The notes: a model not told the origin generated them from the sequence alone. Numbered from the stretch's first letter, positions 42,745-55,509 are shown. The stretch: DNA of 64,000 nucleotides from JBCCVH01 sp942492555 (GCA_942492555.1 CALOEX010000014.1:124001-188000); one strand, 5' to 3'. A program made the numbers and translations.

Positions 42745-43752
42745 ATGAATAAAAGCAACAATAAATTAAAAAAATATAAAGGCAGGCAATGTTTTTTGAA
42801 AGGTGTATCTAACATTTTTACCAAAAAACGCATTATACTACTCATGTTGCTCCTCCTGATATGTATAGTGGTTGTATGGTGGATACGCTCTTCTAACAAA
42901 AAAGAAGATACGCATGAAAATATGACCCCTATAAAAGCTTTGCCATGGGAGTCTCCCACAAAAAAAATCATAAAAGATCATAAATATAAAGGAGGCCGTT
43001 ATAGTAAGCGTTTGTATGATGCAGAAACAGCATATGATATCGACACTACGGGTACATTTAGGGCAAAAACAATCAGAAAATATTCAGAGGATAAAAATGA
43101 AGAAACACATTATTGGTATGTACGTTCTCTTTTTGAAGAAGATGCAAAAGAGGTGTATGAGGCAGTAAGGGATTCAGGAAAAGATCATTTTAAAAAATAT
43201 ATGGAGGGTTTCTTTGATGCTTATGGTGAAAGTTTTGAAAAAACAACACATACTATCCGAAGCAAAAATGGAAATAATAGAGCAGATATGGGGATTTTTC
43301 ATTCCACTGATAACAAGACATTTACGTTTGTGGGTTTTATCGGCATTGATGAAACGACTTATGAAAAAAGAAATGAACATCTGAAAAATGCGTATAATGT
43401 TCACTATGCTATGTGTATACCAAAAGTGGCAAAAGTGCAAGGAGTTATGCCTCTCATACTATATGGGTATGTAGGATCACTTTTTTATTATGGTCATGAT
43501 AATCGATATGATACGAAGGGAAGTATGCAAAAGCTTATCCTAAACATACATAAAGATAACAAGCAAAGCCAAACGGTTGCTAGAAGAGCTGGATTTGATT
43601 GCTTAGGCCAAGGTAATTTGCCTGAGATTATTTGTTCTTCCGAATATCAAAAAATTAAAGATATGCAGGCTTATGTATTAAAAAGGAAAGAGTGGCAAGA
43701 AAAATATTTTTCTAATGAAGTGTTACCTGATAAAAAAGAAACCAATTTGTAG
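42745..43752 (+). CDS. Membrane-anchored GNAT-like protein
   Basis: 335 residues. A single hydrophobic segment at 29-48 (IILLMLLLLICIVVVWW) after a Lys-rich start predicts an inner-membrane anchor with the rest outside or, less likely, inside. The C-terminal domain resembles GNAT acetyltransferases: FVGFIGID, a central AMCIPKVAKVQGV in the place of the acetyl-CoA loop, and LNIHKDNKQSQTVARRAGFDCLG, the typical end of the fold. The substrate is unknown. The acetyl-CoA loop is atypical, so activity is uncertain. It starts 65 bp after the Rpn relic. Confidence 0.6.
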   Translation: MNKSNNKLKKYKGRQCFLKGVSNIFTKKRIILLMLLLLICIVVVWWIRSSNKKEDTHENMTPIKALPWESPTKKIIKDHKYKGGRYSKRLYDAETAYDIDTTGTFRAKTIRKYSEDKNEETHYWYVRSLFEEDAKEVYEAVRDSGKDHFKKYMEGFFDAYGESFEKTTHTIRSKNGNNRADMGIFHSTDNKTFTFVGFIGIDETTYEKRNEHLKNAYNVHYAMCIPKVAKVQGVMPLILYGYVGSLFYYGHDNRYDTKGSMQKLILNIHKDNKQSQTVARRAGFDCLGQGNLPEIICSSEYQKIKDMQAYVLKRKEWQEKYFSNEVLPDKKETNL

Positions 43753-43781
43753 AAGGGAATATGTAAAATTTTTGATGTTAA

Positions 43782-45713
43782 TTATTCAACAAGCAAAGGT
43801 GCAAGGATATTGATAAATTGTTGCATAGACATAGTACCTTGATCTCCATGTCCTTGTTTGCGTATAGAAACTGTTTGGTTTGCTTCTTCTTTTTCACCTA
43901 CTAAAATCATATAGGGTACTTTTTCCATTTCTGCATCCCGTATTTTCCTTCCTATTTTCTCATTGCGCTCATCAATAGCAACACGTACACAAGCATTTTT
44001 AAGTTGGGTAACTACATTACGTGCATAATCGATATATATATTACTAATGGGTAATACAATAGCCTGTATAGGTGATATCCAGACTGGGAGCTTGCCTGCG
44101 GTGTGTTCTAATAAAATGGCTATAAAGCGCTCTAAGGAACCGAAGGGTGCACGATGTATCATAACGGGTCGATGGGGTTGATTATCGCTTCCCACATAGG
44201 TTAAGCCAAAGCGCTCAGGTAATTGGTAATCCATTTGCACAGTTCCTAACTGCCAACGTCTACCAAGGCTATCCTTGACCATAAAGTCAAGCTTAGGACC
44301 ATAAAAAGCAGCTTCGCCTAAGGCAATGGTGGTTTTTAGGCCTTTTTCTATGCTCACTTCTTGAATGGCTTTTTCTGCAATGTCCCATAGTGCAGGATCG
44401 CCGATATATTTATTGGGATTATTGGGGTCACGTAGGGATATTTGGGCTTCATAAGAATTCAAGGTAAATTTTTCAAAAACTGTTAACACTAAATCAATCA
44501 CACGCATGAATGTTGCTCTTACTTGATCGGGGCGACAAAAAATATGGGCATCATCTTGTGTGAAGCTACGCACTCGTGTTAATCCATGGAGTTCACCACT
44601 TTGTTCATAACGATAAACAGTGCCAAATTCTGCTAGTGCAATTGGCAAATCGTTGTATGAGCGTAAAGCTGATTTATAGATAACGCAGTGATGTGGACAA
44701 TTCATGGGCTTTAATAAAAAAGTTTCATCTTCTTTATCTGTATGTATAGGATGAAAGTTCCCTTCTTTGTACTTTTCGTAATGTCCGGAAGTCATATAAA
44801 GTTTTTGGTCTCCTATATGTGGCGTTACTACAGGTAAATAGCCAGCTTCTTCTTGTTTTTTACGTAAATAGTCAATGAGTTTTTGTCGTACAAAAGCTCC
44901 TTTTGGCAACCATAGTGGCAATCCTATACCTACGTCTTCAGAAAAAGTGAAAAAACTAAGTTCTTTACCAATTTTGCGATGGTCACGTTTTTTGGCTTCT
45001 TCTTGCAAGTGTAAGTATGAAGCCAAAAGGGAAGTTTGGGGAAAGCTGATGCCATAAATACGGGTGAGTTGTTTTTTATGGATATCTCCTCGCCAGTAGG
45101 CACCGGCTATATGTAGGAGTTTGAAGGCTTTGATGTATCCAGTATGTGGAAGGTGTGGTCCTTTGCAAAGATCAAGGAAATTGCCCTGCTTATAAAAGGT
45201 GATGCTACCCTCTTCTAATTCTTGTATCAGTTCTGTTTTGTATTTGTTTTTTTTGTAAAAATATTTCAGTGCTTCTTCTTTGCTGACCTCCATACGATGA
45301 AAAATACTTTTTTGGTTTAGAAGCTCATGCATTTTTTCTTCTATTTTGGGTAGGTGTGCACTATCAAAATCAATTTCGCCAAAATCTACATCATAATAAA
45401 AACCTTGCTCAATAGGTGGTCCTATACCAAGTTGTGCAGAGGGGTATAACGCCATGAGTGCTTCTGCAAAAAGATGTGCTGTAGAATGCCAAAAAACAGC
45501 TTTGCCTTCTAAGTCTTCCCAAGTGAGGAGGGTAATTTTTGCATGATCGGGCAACGTACAGGACAAATCGCTGACTTTTTGGTTTACTTTTATTGCTAAA
45601 GCTTCTTTTCTCATTTTATGAGGCATATTTTGCAAAAAATCTATGCCTGTTGTTCCTGCTACAACAGATTTGATTTGGCCATCTGGAAGTTGTATGCTGA
45701 TTTTTTGTTGCAT
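43782..45713 (-). CDS. thrS: Threonyl-tRNA synthetase
   Basis: Class II synthetase that charges tRNA-Thr. Residues 1-62 are a TGS domain. The editing domain has HSTAH (His76, His80). The catalytic core carries MNCPHHCVIYK with its zinc-binding Cys, motif 2 GTVYRYEQSGELHGLTRVR, and motif 3 near MIHRAPFGSLERF. The C-terminal anticodon-binding domain follows. At 643 aa it is complete with editing function. Confidence 0.97.
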   Translation of the reverse strand: MQQKISIQLPDGQIKSVVAGTTGIDFLQNMPHKMRKEALAIKVNQKVSDLSCTLPDHAKITLLTWEDLEGKAVFWHSTAHLFAEALMALYPSAQLGIGPPIEQGFYYDVDFGEIDFDSAHLPKIEEKMHELLNQKSIFHRMEVSKEEALKYFYKKNKYKTELIQELEEGSITFYKQGNFLDLCKGPHLPHTGYIKAFKLLHIAGAYWRGDIHKKQLTRIYGISFPQTSLLASYLHLQEEAKKRDHRKIGKELSFFTFSEDVGIGLPLWLPKGAFVRQKLIDYLRKKQEEAGYLPVVTPHIGDQKLYMTSGHYEKYKEGNFHPIHTDKEDETFLLKPMNCPHHCVIYKSALRSYNDLPIALAEFGTVYRYEQSGELHGLTRVRSFTQDDAHIFCRPDQVRATFMRVIDLVLTVFEKFTLNSYEAQISLRDPNNPNKYIGDPALWDIAEKAIQEVSIEKGLKTTIALGEAAFYGPKLDFMVKDSLGRRWQLGTVQMDYQLPERFGLTYVGSDNQPHRPVMIHRAPFGSLERFIAILLEHTAGKLPVWISPIQAIVLPISNIYIDYARNVVTQLKNACVRVAIDERNEKIGRKIRDAEMEKVPYMILVGEKEEANQTVSIRKQGHGDQGTMSMQQFINILAPLLVE

Positions 45714-45746
45714 AAAAGTAATGTTTAAGGTAAGGTACTAAGACTA

Positions 45747-45754
45747 CAAAGGTA
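45747..45754 (-). promoter_or_regulatory. -7 box TACCTTTG of thrS
   Basis: Exact TAnnTTTG on the minus strand, 34 bp before the thrS ATG. The -33 element is poor. The remaining region to 46106 has a 70-codon open stretch without start codon near 45.93-46.16 kb, overlapping the TPR gene, that I cannot support as a gene. Confidence 0.5.
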
Positions 45755-46106
45755 CTGATTTTAGCAAAAAGTGACACCTTTGTTTGTCTTACTATAGAGT
45801 GGAGTAAAAATTCGCTCTCTTTTGCTAACTTGTACAGTATCAAGAACAATGTGTTTTACTGATTTTTACTACCATTTTGCATGTGTTTAAAAAATCTTGT
45901 TTGAAAACTAAATTGAGAGAGGCCTAGGTTAATTTTAGAAATAGGTAAACCTGAAAAAATTTCTAAAAATATATGGATTCGTTTGGCATGTATTGCAACG
46001 GAGGTATATTATCAAGGATTACCAGTTAGGCTATGGTTTACTTTTTTATTGGTTTGTGTGCTTAAGTATTCTGTAAGCTATAGCATATTTGATCTTTTAT
46101 CGTTGT

Positions 46107-47210
46107 CTATACCAATCCATGAATTTTACAATCTCTTTCGACAATTTTGTGTTTGTTAGAGCCTGGCATTATTTTTTTGTAAATAGCATAAGACTTTTTA
46201 CACATTTTTTTTGCTTTTTCTACATTACCTAAGTAAAGGTATGCAAGATACAAATTGTAATAAACATCACCTATTTTTTCATGTTTGTACCCCAAGTTCT
46301 TTCTATAGATTAAAAGGGCGTTTTTGTAAGCACGAACCGCATCTTCGTATTTTTGATTTTCATAAAAATACTGCCCCATATTGTTATAAAGATCTCCATA
46401 AATGCTCTTATTTACTAGAGCTAAATAACGGCGATAAAGTACTTCGTAAACCCAGGATATGCTTTTTTCTCCACTCTCACCAATGTATTGCCCAAGAAAC
46501 GAAGTAATCTCTCCCTTAGTGTATTTTGCGCTATATACATTTAAAACTGGGTCAAATATTTCTTCTGCATCTAAATTTTTTCCTTGTTTGCGATAAATAA
46601 CACTCAAATAATAACGTGCATTGAGGTCTATGGGATCAATAGCCCCATCATCACGTAAACATGTCTTAAAATACCCGATAGCCCCTTCTGAATCATTTGA
46701 AACCCACTTAGCAAGTCCAAGTTTGTATTGTATTTCTTGGGTAATCGGACCTAAATCTGTAGAGGAGTTATTTTTTAAATCTTCAGCAATTGTATGATAA
46801 CATGCAATTGCCTTATCAGGCTTGCCTAAATGGTAGTAGGCATCTCCAAGGCAACGTTTAATATCATGGATAAGGTTACTATTTTGCTCAAATTTTTCAC
46901 TAATGGCCACAGCGTTCTCAAGATAAGCGATAGCATCGCTATATTTTTGGTTTTTAAAGCAATTTGCACCGATTTTATAATGTTGTTTTATCACAACCCC
47001 AGCGTCTTTTTCTCCATAAACTCCCTTAGTTTTATACAGTTTTTGTTGCATAGATTTGGCGTGCATATCTTTTGTCCATAAAAGAAAATTGGGAGACCAC
47101 CAAAGAGGTTGAGATACAAGAATAAACGCTATTGAAAATTTGTTAAAAAATAACATTTTAGGGAACGTCCAAAAAAGAAACTTAAATATGCCAGAAATTA
47201 AATAAGCCAT
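46107..47210 (-). CDS. TPR-repeat protein with N-terminal membrane segment
   Basis: 367 residues. The first 45 are hydrophobic, so it is probably exported or anchored. From residue 76 the chain is tetratricopeptide repeats; clear units are GANCFKNQKYSDAIAYLENA, GDAYYHLGKPDKAIACYHT, MGQYFYENQKYEDAVRAYKN and YNLYLAYLYLGNVEKAKKMC. TPRs bind other proteins; together with the signal this suggests a host-interaction or envelope role. It sits between thrS and the rRNA genes on the same strand without close neighbours. Confidence 0.85.
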   Translation of the reverse strand: MAYLISGIFKFLFWTFPKMLFFNKFSIAFILVSQPLWWSPNFLLWTKDMHAKSMQQKLYKTKGVYGEKDAGVVIKQHYKIGANCFKNQKYSDAIAYLENAVAISEKFEQNSNLIHDIKRCLGDAYYHLGKPDKAIACYHTIAEDLKNNSSTDLGPITQEIQYKLGLAKWVSNDSEGAIGYFKTCLRDDGAIDPIDLNARYYLSVIYRKQGKNLDAEEIFDPVLNVYSAKYTKGEITSFLGQYIGESGEKSISWVYEVLYRRYLALVNKSIYGDLYNNMGQYFYENQKYEDAVRAYKNALLIYRKNLGYKHEKIGDVYYNLYLAYLYLGNVEKAKKMCKKSYAIYKKIMPGSNKHKIVERDCKIHGLV

Positions 47211-47334
47211 GAATGCTTTGTTATAGTTAGTAATAATTAATGTACAAATTTAGTATTAAACAAACAAAAAACAAAAAAACATTAAAATTGTTTATCTAAA
47301 TTTTTAAAAGACATCAGTTGTATTAAAAAAAATA

Positions 47335-47441
47335 GGCGACTACCTACTCTCCCGCCTTTATGGGCAGTACCATCGGCGCTACTGGACTTAACTTCTCTGT
47401 TCGAAATGGGAAGAGGTGTATCCCCAGCGCTATAGTCACCT
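47335..47441 (-). rRNA. rrf: 5S ribosomal RNA
   Basis: The minus strand reads GGTGACTATAGCGCTGGGGA, then a loop with CCCATTTCGAACAGAGAAGT and ends GGGAGAGTAGGTAGTCGCC, which is the 5S pattern. It follows the 23S gene after about 50 bp. Confidence 0.95.
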
Positions 47442-47494
47442 TTTTTTTTAAAAGTTGTTGATATAAAATTGTGAATAAAGAGAAAAAATAAAAA

Positions 47495-50405
<2,911 letters not shown>

Positions 50406-50428
50406 TTATATTTTTATAGATTGTAGTA

Positions 50429-50456
50429 CAGTTTAATTTCAAAAGAAACTAAACTG
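50429..50456 (-). other. Hairpin in the 23S leader
   Basis: A 12-bp stem (CAGTTTAGTTTC with GAAATTAAACTG, one G-T pair) with loop TTTT, about 25 bp before the 23S 5' end. This is where an RNase III processing stem or antitermination element would be. Confidence 0.55.
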
Positions 50457-50483
50457 CGCTTTCTTTTAATTTTTCTCTTCTCA

Positions 50484-50491
50484 CAAAATTA
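50484..50491 (-). promoter_or_regulatory. Candidate 23S-5S promoter (-7 box TAATTTTG)
   Basis: TAnnTTTG on the minus strand, about 80 bp before the 23S 5' end. No TTTG is seen at the proper distance. If real, the 23S-5S pair has its own promoter, as its separation from 16S requires. Confidence 0.45.
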
Positions 50492-50656
50492 TGTCAAAGA
50501 TCATTTTTTTATACATCGCATCATCAGCAAAAAATCAGATATGCAACATACACCTTGCAAAAAGCAAGTAGGCAAATATAACATTTATTTTTAATTTTGC
50601 AAAAAAATCTTATGTCTCTATACAATCCAAAAGACAAAAAAAACTGTTTCATTGTA

Positions 50657-51088
50657 TCATTGTTTTTTCATATATATCTCAACAAAACGACTTACTTTCA
50701 CCTTCACCGAATGAAATTCCTTCTCATTTATCGCACTTACAAAAAACTGCAATAGCTTGTTATAATCCTCCAACAACAACATATACCGAAAACGCAAATC
50801 ATTCATCTGCAACATTGCCTCATGTGTTAGAGGATCAACATCAACTGGCTCATACAACACACTATACCGCAATTCAGGAAAAACAGACCGAAAGTCAACT
50901 TCCAACACCTTGCCAAGCTTAAATAAAAAAGAATCACTCAAATTCCTCATTTTAAACTGTTTATACAACGTGCTTCTACTCATGCGTAAACGTGACGCCA
51001 ACAACGTCAATTTATACCCTCGACTACGCACTATCTTTTCCACGATTTTCCCCTTATGCTCCCCATTTTTAGACATAGTAACACTCAT
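50657..51088 (-). CDS. Small HTH DNA-binding protein (paralogue of the 4947 gene)
   Basis: From the ATG at 51088 the product is 143 residues (MSVTMSKNGEHKGKIVEKIV). The longer frame adds a Trp/Phe/Cys-rich stretch that the paralogue lacks, so I rejected it. The HTH matches the 4947 protein (RSRGYKLTLLASRLRMSRST, then FLFKLGKVLEVDF and VFPEL), as does the C-terminal helical part (LLLEDYNKLLQFFV, EFHSVK). It lies 264 bp after the secreted-protein operon on the same strand and could regulate it. Confidence 0.8.
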   Translation of the reverse strand: MSVTMSKNGEHKGKIVEKIVRSRGYKLTLLASRLRMSRSTLYKQFKMRNLSDSFLFKLGKVLEVDFRSVFPELRYSVLYEPVDVDPLTHEAMLQMNDLRFRYMLLLEDYNKLLQFFVSAINEKEFHSVKVKVSRFVEIYMKKQ

Positions 51089-51351
51089 ACTCCATTTTTT
51101 AACATAAAATAACTCAACTATCCATCTACACATACCTATACCACCACGGCCACAAATTAGCACAAAAAAACACAACCTTGGCCAAAATAACAAGAAAAAA
51201 TACACACAAACACAAAAATAGAATATTTTTGTCCATAAACACACCAAAAAACCATACAAAACTTAAAGAAACAAACACAATACTACCTCTATCACAACAC
51301 CAAAAACAAAAAAACACACCTTGCAAAAGCACTTTTTAACCCAAATCCACC

Positions 51352-52872
51352 TCATTTTTTACCTCTTTTATTTTTTTGGGTGTTTTTTTTGCCACATTTC
51401 TTATTTTTACAACCCTGCAAAAAAACAAGACACTTCTTAGCTCTTTTAGAATCTTGCTCCTTATTCTTCCTGAGCTTTTTTAAAATGCTAGCACTAATAG
51501 CCACTTTTTTTGTCTCTACAAACCATTCAACAAAATCATAATTTTTTTGTATTACAAAAAAATTCCAAATAATATCATGAGCATCCTTCTCTGTAAACTT
51601 TTGTATTTGAGTAATCAAATACCTTACAATAGCAAATTGATCCAAATTATAAGCAAAATTAATAAACATGATCTTTTGATCATAGGGTAAATATTCTTTA
51701 CATTGTTTCATAAACCCCTTTAACATCACAACATCACCTTCACTAATTTTTTTCATTACTTGCATTATATCCTGCATCAACTCTTCTTCCTGAGTAGAAA
51801 ATGTCATATTTCTTGCTTTTTTATCCTTATCATACACAACAAAAGATTTTGGGTCTACATTTTTTATTTTTTGCCCCATTGGATGCTCCTCCTTTTGCTT
51901 AGCCTCTACCTCTACCAAAGATTTTTTGTCACTAGAAATCATTTTCGGCACAACAATAGAAATTTTTTCTAAAAGCCCCACAACTTCCTGCGAAAAGGGC
52001 TGTTCAGAACACCCCTTGCTGTTGCAAATTATATTGGTCTTTTCATAGCCCACATAATCCAGCAAAAAACCACATTGTAAACAAATAGCATCCGAAAAGC
52101 ACACAGCCACCAAATTTTTTTGCATTTTTTGTTTTTGGATACATATATCCACCATCAAATGCGGATACGTGCATATACTCTTTTCAGTACGTATAAAAAC
52201 AGATTCTTCATAATCCGGCTGTTCCAAAGGAAATTTCGTTGAAAAGCCAACAATCGCTACAATAGCATTGTTTTGTTTCTTATAACCACGTATCTCCCTA
52301 GAAAAACGATCTTCTAAATCTCCAATAATAAGCGTAGGTTCTATTTCTTTAAACATCGGTAATAATGCATACATAACATCCTGTGGGAAAGGTTTACGAT
52401 TACATGCACTTTTCTCAACTACCAACGACAACGTATAGCCCAAGCTACGCATAATAAAAGCACATTCTGGACAAATAGGATGCGAAAAATAAGCACATAA
52501 AACATGAGAAACCTTATGCTTCATCATATTGTTACACAAACCTAAAACCAAATGAGCCTGCAAGAAATCATCATTTGCAAGAGCTTGCGTTGAGTCATAA
52601 ACAACAACACACCTCCTAAAACTTCTTGGCTTGTCAAAATCTTCATAAACCATAAACATACCGAGTGTAAGCAAAGGATTTTTTTTAAGGTAAGCCCGTG
52701 CCTCCAAATCAAAATGCTTGGTTATTGTAGCTAAAGAAAGCACATTTTCAGTATTTTTTAAATAGTATTGTGCAGCAGGAGGACAAGTGGATTCTACTGG
52801 TTTTGAGGCATGTATTATATACGTATAGCTTAATAAAGCTATTAAGATAAAATAACAAAAGTTTTTTTTCAT
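51352..52872 (-). CDS. Secreted protein with two CxxC modules resembling inactive deaminase folds
   Basis: 506 residues with a signal peptide (to about residue 22). It holds two copies of a module: His107 then HPICPECAFIMRSLGY (Cys134, Cys137), and His238 then SDAICLQCGFLLDYVGY (Cys264, Cys267). Each is followed by a further Cys and PF(P/S)Q. The His to CxxC spacing of 26-27 residues and the PICxxC form recall cytidine-deaminase zinc sites, but the catalytic Glu two residues after the His is Val or Met. The C-terminal third is helical, with AHDIIWNFFVIQKNYDFVEW shared with the 55510 protein, and ends in a Lys/Cys-rich tail. The deaminase likeness is an inference. Last gene of a three-gene operon. 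Confidence 0.7.
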   Translation of the reverse strand: MKKNFCYFILIALLSYTYIIHASKPVESTCPPAAQYYLKNTENVLSLATITKHFDLEARAYLKKNPLLTLGMFMVYEDFDKPRSFRRCVVVYDSTQALANDDFLQAHLVLGLCNNMMKHKVSHVLCAYFSHPICPECAFIMRSLGYTLSLVVEKSACNRKPFPQDVMYALLPMFKEIEPTLIIGDLEDRFSREIRGYKKQNNAIVAIVGFSTKFPLEQPDYEESVFIRTEKSICTYPHLMVDICIQKQKMQKNLVAVCFSDAICLQCGFLLDYVGYEKTNIICNSKGCSEQPFSQEVVGLLEKISIVVPKMISSDKKSLVEVEAKQKEEHPMGQKIKNVDPKSFVVYDKDKKARNMTFSTQEEELMQDIMQVMKKISEGDVVMLKGFMKQCKEYLPYDQKIMFINFAYNLDQFAIVRYLITQIQKFTEKDAHDIIWNFFVIQKNYDFVEWFVETKKVAISASILKKLRKNKEQDSKRAKKCLVFLQGCKNKKCGKKNTQKNKRGKK

Positions 52873-52907
52873 AATACAAACAATTAAAAGATTAGTATAT
52901 TATTATC

Positions 52908-55505
52908 TCACATAAGAAGACAATGGTTATCATCCTCAGTTTTTTTTTCCAGCACTTGTACCTCAGATACTCCTCCCAAATTATTTTCTATTGGTTCTTG
53001 CTTTACCAAATCATCCTTAGTGGCACTATTCGATCCAGGCATCATTTGCACCAATGGATTAACAGTATCTGACGGTTGTTGTTTGCTATCATGCGCTATC
53101 GTTAACGCTGATATCACAGATTGTTGCTCAGAATCATCTTGCTTATTTTCCTCGTTATCTGTTTTCCCAGTTATTGAATCTTCATATTGCGAAAAACTAT
53201 TTTCTTCTACCTTGTTATGATGAACATCCATGTTAGATATTCCTACCTGATCATCCACACTATCTTCTTCTGTAGTTGTTGAATTTTCAAGGTCCTTAGT
53301 ATGATTCTCTTTCCTTTTGGAAAGACTATCTTCTTCTGTAGTTGTTGAATCTTCTGGCTCCTCTTCAAGCAAACCCATATCAGCATGCACAGGCTCATTA
53401 TCCACTTCTTTTTTCTCAACTGGTAAAACATCAGATTGTTGCTCAACATTTTCCTCTTCTTCTTTGTACTCCTCTTCAAGCAAACCCATATCAACATGCA
53501 CAGGCTCATTATCCACTTCTTTTTTCTCAACTGATAAACCATCAGATTGTTGCTCAACATTTTCCTCCTCTTCTTTATACTCCTCTTCAAGCAAACCCAT
53601 ATCAACATGCACAGGCTCATTATCCGCCCCTTTTTTCTCAATTGGTAAAACATCAGATTGTTGCTCAACATTTTCCTCCTCTTCTTTATACTCCTCTTCA
53701 AGCAAACCCATATCAACATGCACAGGCTCATTATCCGCCCCTTTTTTCTCAATTGGTAAAACATCAGATTGTTGCTCAACATTTTCCTCCTCTATTTTAT
53801 GCTCTTCTACATTCAATTTAACAGGCATATTCATCATCTCTATAACAACATCATTATCGACTGCCCTTTTCTCAATTGGTAAAACATCAGATTGTTGATC
53901 AACATTTTTTGCATCTATTTTAGGTGTTGCTTGGTTTACTACAAGAACATGATCATATTCCTCTTCTTTAGCCTCTGTCTCCAGGGGAATATCCTTTATA
54001 TATTCCTTTGCAACTTTCACTTTGTTTTTATTCTTATCTACATCAGTTGCTATTTCCTCTTCTTTGCAATCTTGTTGATCTTCTTTTCCAACAATAGACG
54101 TTATGAAATGTTGAACAGGACTAGCCAAATTTTCGAATTGTATATTACTATTTGCTTTTTTGCCAACACTGAATGATTTTTGTGATTGAGACGGATTCTC
54201 TTCTCTAATAAGACTTAAATCTGAAGTGGTTTCCTTTTTTTTGGGTACTATTTTTTTTCTTCTAAAGCCTCCTTTAATACGACGAAAAGTAACGGTAATT
54301 TTTGTTTTTTTTTGAGGAGGAGACATAGCCATCTGCTCTTCTTGATGCAAATAAAAGGCTATTTTTTTATATCCATTTTCTTCCGCATACACAAAAGCAC
54401 TTTTACCATATACATTTTTTATCTCAACATTCGCTTTTACTTCTTTTACTAAATACTGCACAATCAAAAAATGATTTGAAATCGTTGCAAGCATCAATGC
54501 TGTATATCCATAGTTATCTCTTCTATTAACATTCACTCTTCTAGTTATTACAAGCTGTTGTACAACATCAAAATAACCATGTCTTGCCGCAAGCATAAAA
54601 GCAGTGTTGCCTTTTTTGTTCCACAAATCAGGTGTAGCACCAGATACCAACAAGCTTTTCACAATGTCATTATAACCCATACATGATGCCTCTATAAGAG
54701 CAGTATTACCGTTTTTATCTTTCCAGTTAATAATGGTTTCTTTGTATTGCAAAATATCAGAGCAAAGAGCGTAATGACCTTTTTTTACAGCGTAAAACAA
54801 AGGTGTTTCCCAGCGTTCATTCAATAGATTAACAGGTATTTTTACCTGTTTTGCAAGATAGGCAAACACTTCTCTTTTTCCTTCATCAGCAGCCTTGTGG
54901 AGTACACTCTCTTTTTTGGCATTACCCAATGATGGATTTGCCTTAGCAATTTTGATAAGAAATTTAACAATACGCGTAGCAACCGTATCACTTGGATTCT
55001 TTGTTGCGAAAATAAGGGCATTGTTTCCTTGTTTATTCCCCATATTGACATCTGCTTGAGCATTAGTCACCAAATACTTCACCATGGTTTCATTCCAATA
55101 CAAACATGCTAGCATAAGAGCCGTATTACCATATTTATTTTTCAAATTGGGATTTGCCTTAGCAGTTTCTATGAGATATTTAACAACAAAATATCGTGCG
55201 TTGATAACTGCATACATCAGTACTGTGTTCTTAGTTTTGTGATGTTGAAAATTAACATTTACCTTATCAGCACTGATAAGACCTTTTAATACATCCAAAT
55301 ATCCATTGCTCCCTGCCCAAAACATTGTATGTATTTCGTCTTGCAAAACTTTTGAATTTCTTTTGGGACGTAATGCCTTATCCAAAATATGTTGCATTTC
55401 ACTTTCTACATTATTTATAGTACCATCTACTTTTTGCACAGGCATAGAAGCCCGAATTTGCCATGAGATCAGAAGAGTAACTAGCAGGACTTTTAATTTT
55501 TTCAT
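52908..55505 (-). CDS. Secreted ankyrin-repeat protein with acidic tandem repeats
   Basis: 865 residues. A signal peptide (MKKLKVLLVTLLISWQIRAS) leads into about ten ankyrin repeats (residues 60-395; for example GNTALMLACLYWNETMVKYL, GYTALMLATISNHFLIVQYL). A basic linker (RRIKGGFRRKKIVPKKK) follows, then an acidic low-complexity part with a 37-residue repeat (NVEQQSDVLPIEKK, DNEPVHVDMGLLEEE). The ankyrin part probably binds a partner protein. The gene starts 4 bp after the upstream stop (55510), so it is in an operon with the two CxxC-module genes. Its export and ankyrin repeats make it a likely host-directed protein; the route of secretion is not shown here. Confidence 0.85.
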   Translation of the reverse strand: MKKLKVLLVTLLISWQIRASMPVQKVDGTINNVESEMQHILDKALRPKRNSKVLQDEIHTMFWAGSNGYLDVLKGLISADKVNVNFQHHKTKNTVLMYAVINARYFVVKYLIETAKANPNLKNKYGNTALMLACLYWNETMVKYLVTNAQADVNMGNKQGNNALIFATKNPSDTVATRIVKFLIKIAKANPSLGNAKKESVLHKAADEGKREVFAYLAKQVKIPVNLLNERWETPLFYAVKKGHYALCSDILQYKETIINWKDKNGNTALIEASCMGYNDIVKSLLVSGATPDLWNKKGNTAFMLAARHGYFDVVQQLVITRRVNVNRRDNYGYTALMLATISNHFLIVQYLVKEVKANVEIKNVYGKSAFVYAEENGYKKIAFYLHQEEQMAMSPPQKKTKITVTFRRIKGGFRRKKIVPKKKETTSDLSLIREENPSQSQKSFSVGKKANSNIQFENLASPVQHFITSIVGKEDQQDCKEEEIATDVDKNKNKVKVAKEYIKDIPLETEAKEEEYDHVLVVNQATPKIDAKNVDQQSDVLPIEKRAVDNDVVIEMMNMPVKLNVEEHKIEEENVEQQSDVLPIEKKGADNEPVHVDMGLLEEEYKEEEENVEQQSDVLPIEKKGADNEPVHVDMGLLEEEYKEEEENVEQQSDGLSVEKKEVDNEPVHVDMGLLEEEYKEEEENVEQQSDVLPVEKKEVDNEPVHADMGLLEEEPEDSTTTEEDSLSKRKENHTKDLENSTTTEEDSVDDQVGISNMDVHHNKVEENSFSQYEDSITGKTDNEENKQDDSEQQSVISALTIAHDSKQQPSDTVNPLVQMMPGSNSATKDDLVKQEPIENNLGGVSEVQVLEKKTEDDNHCLLM
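53345..53815 (-). repeat. 111-bp tandem repeat in the ankyrin gene
   Basis: About four in-frame copies of a 37-codon unit, two of them nearly identical in DNA. The repeat also opens long frames on the other strand, which are shadows. Confidence 0.9.
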
Positions 55506-55509
55506 AAGG

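Noticed and set aside
45930..46160. Open stretch of about 70 codons containing WIRLACIATEVYYQGLPVRL
   Set aside because: It has no start codon, overlaps the 3' end of the TPR gene and has no recognised homologue. It may be a gene remnant, but I cannot support it.
51089..51259. Longer N-terminus of the second HTH protein
   Set aside because: The added residues are Phe/Cys/Trp-rich, unlike the paralogue, which begins near the HTH.
53243..53898. Open frames of 159-193 codons over the acidic repeats
   Set aside because: Shadows of the 111-bp in-frame repeat in the ankyrin gene.
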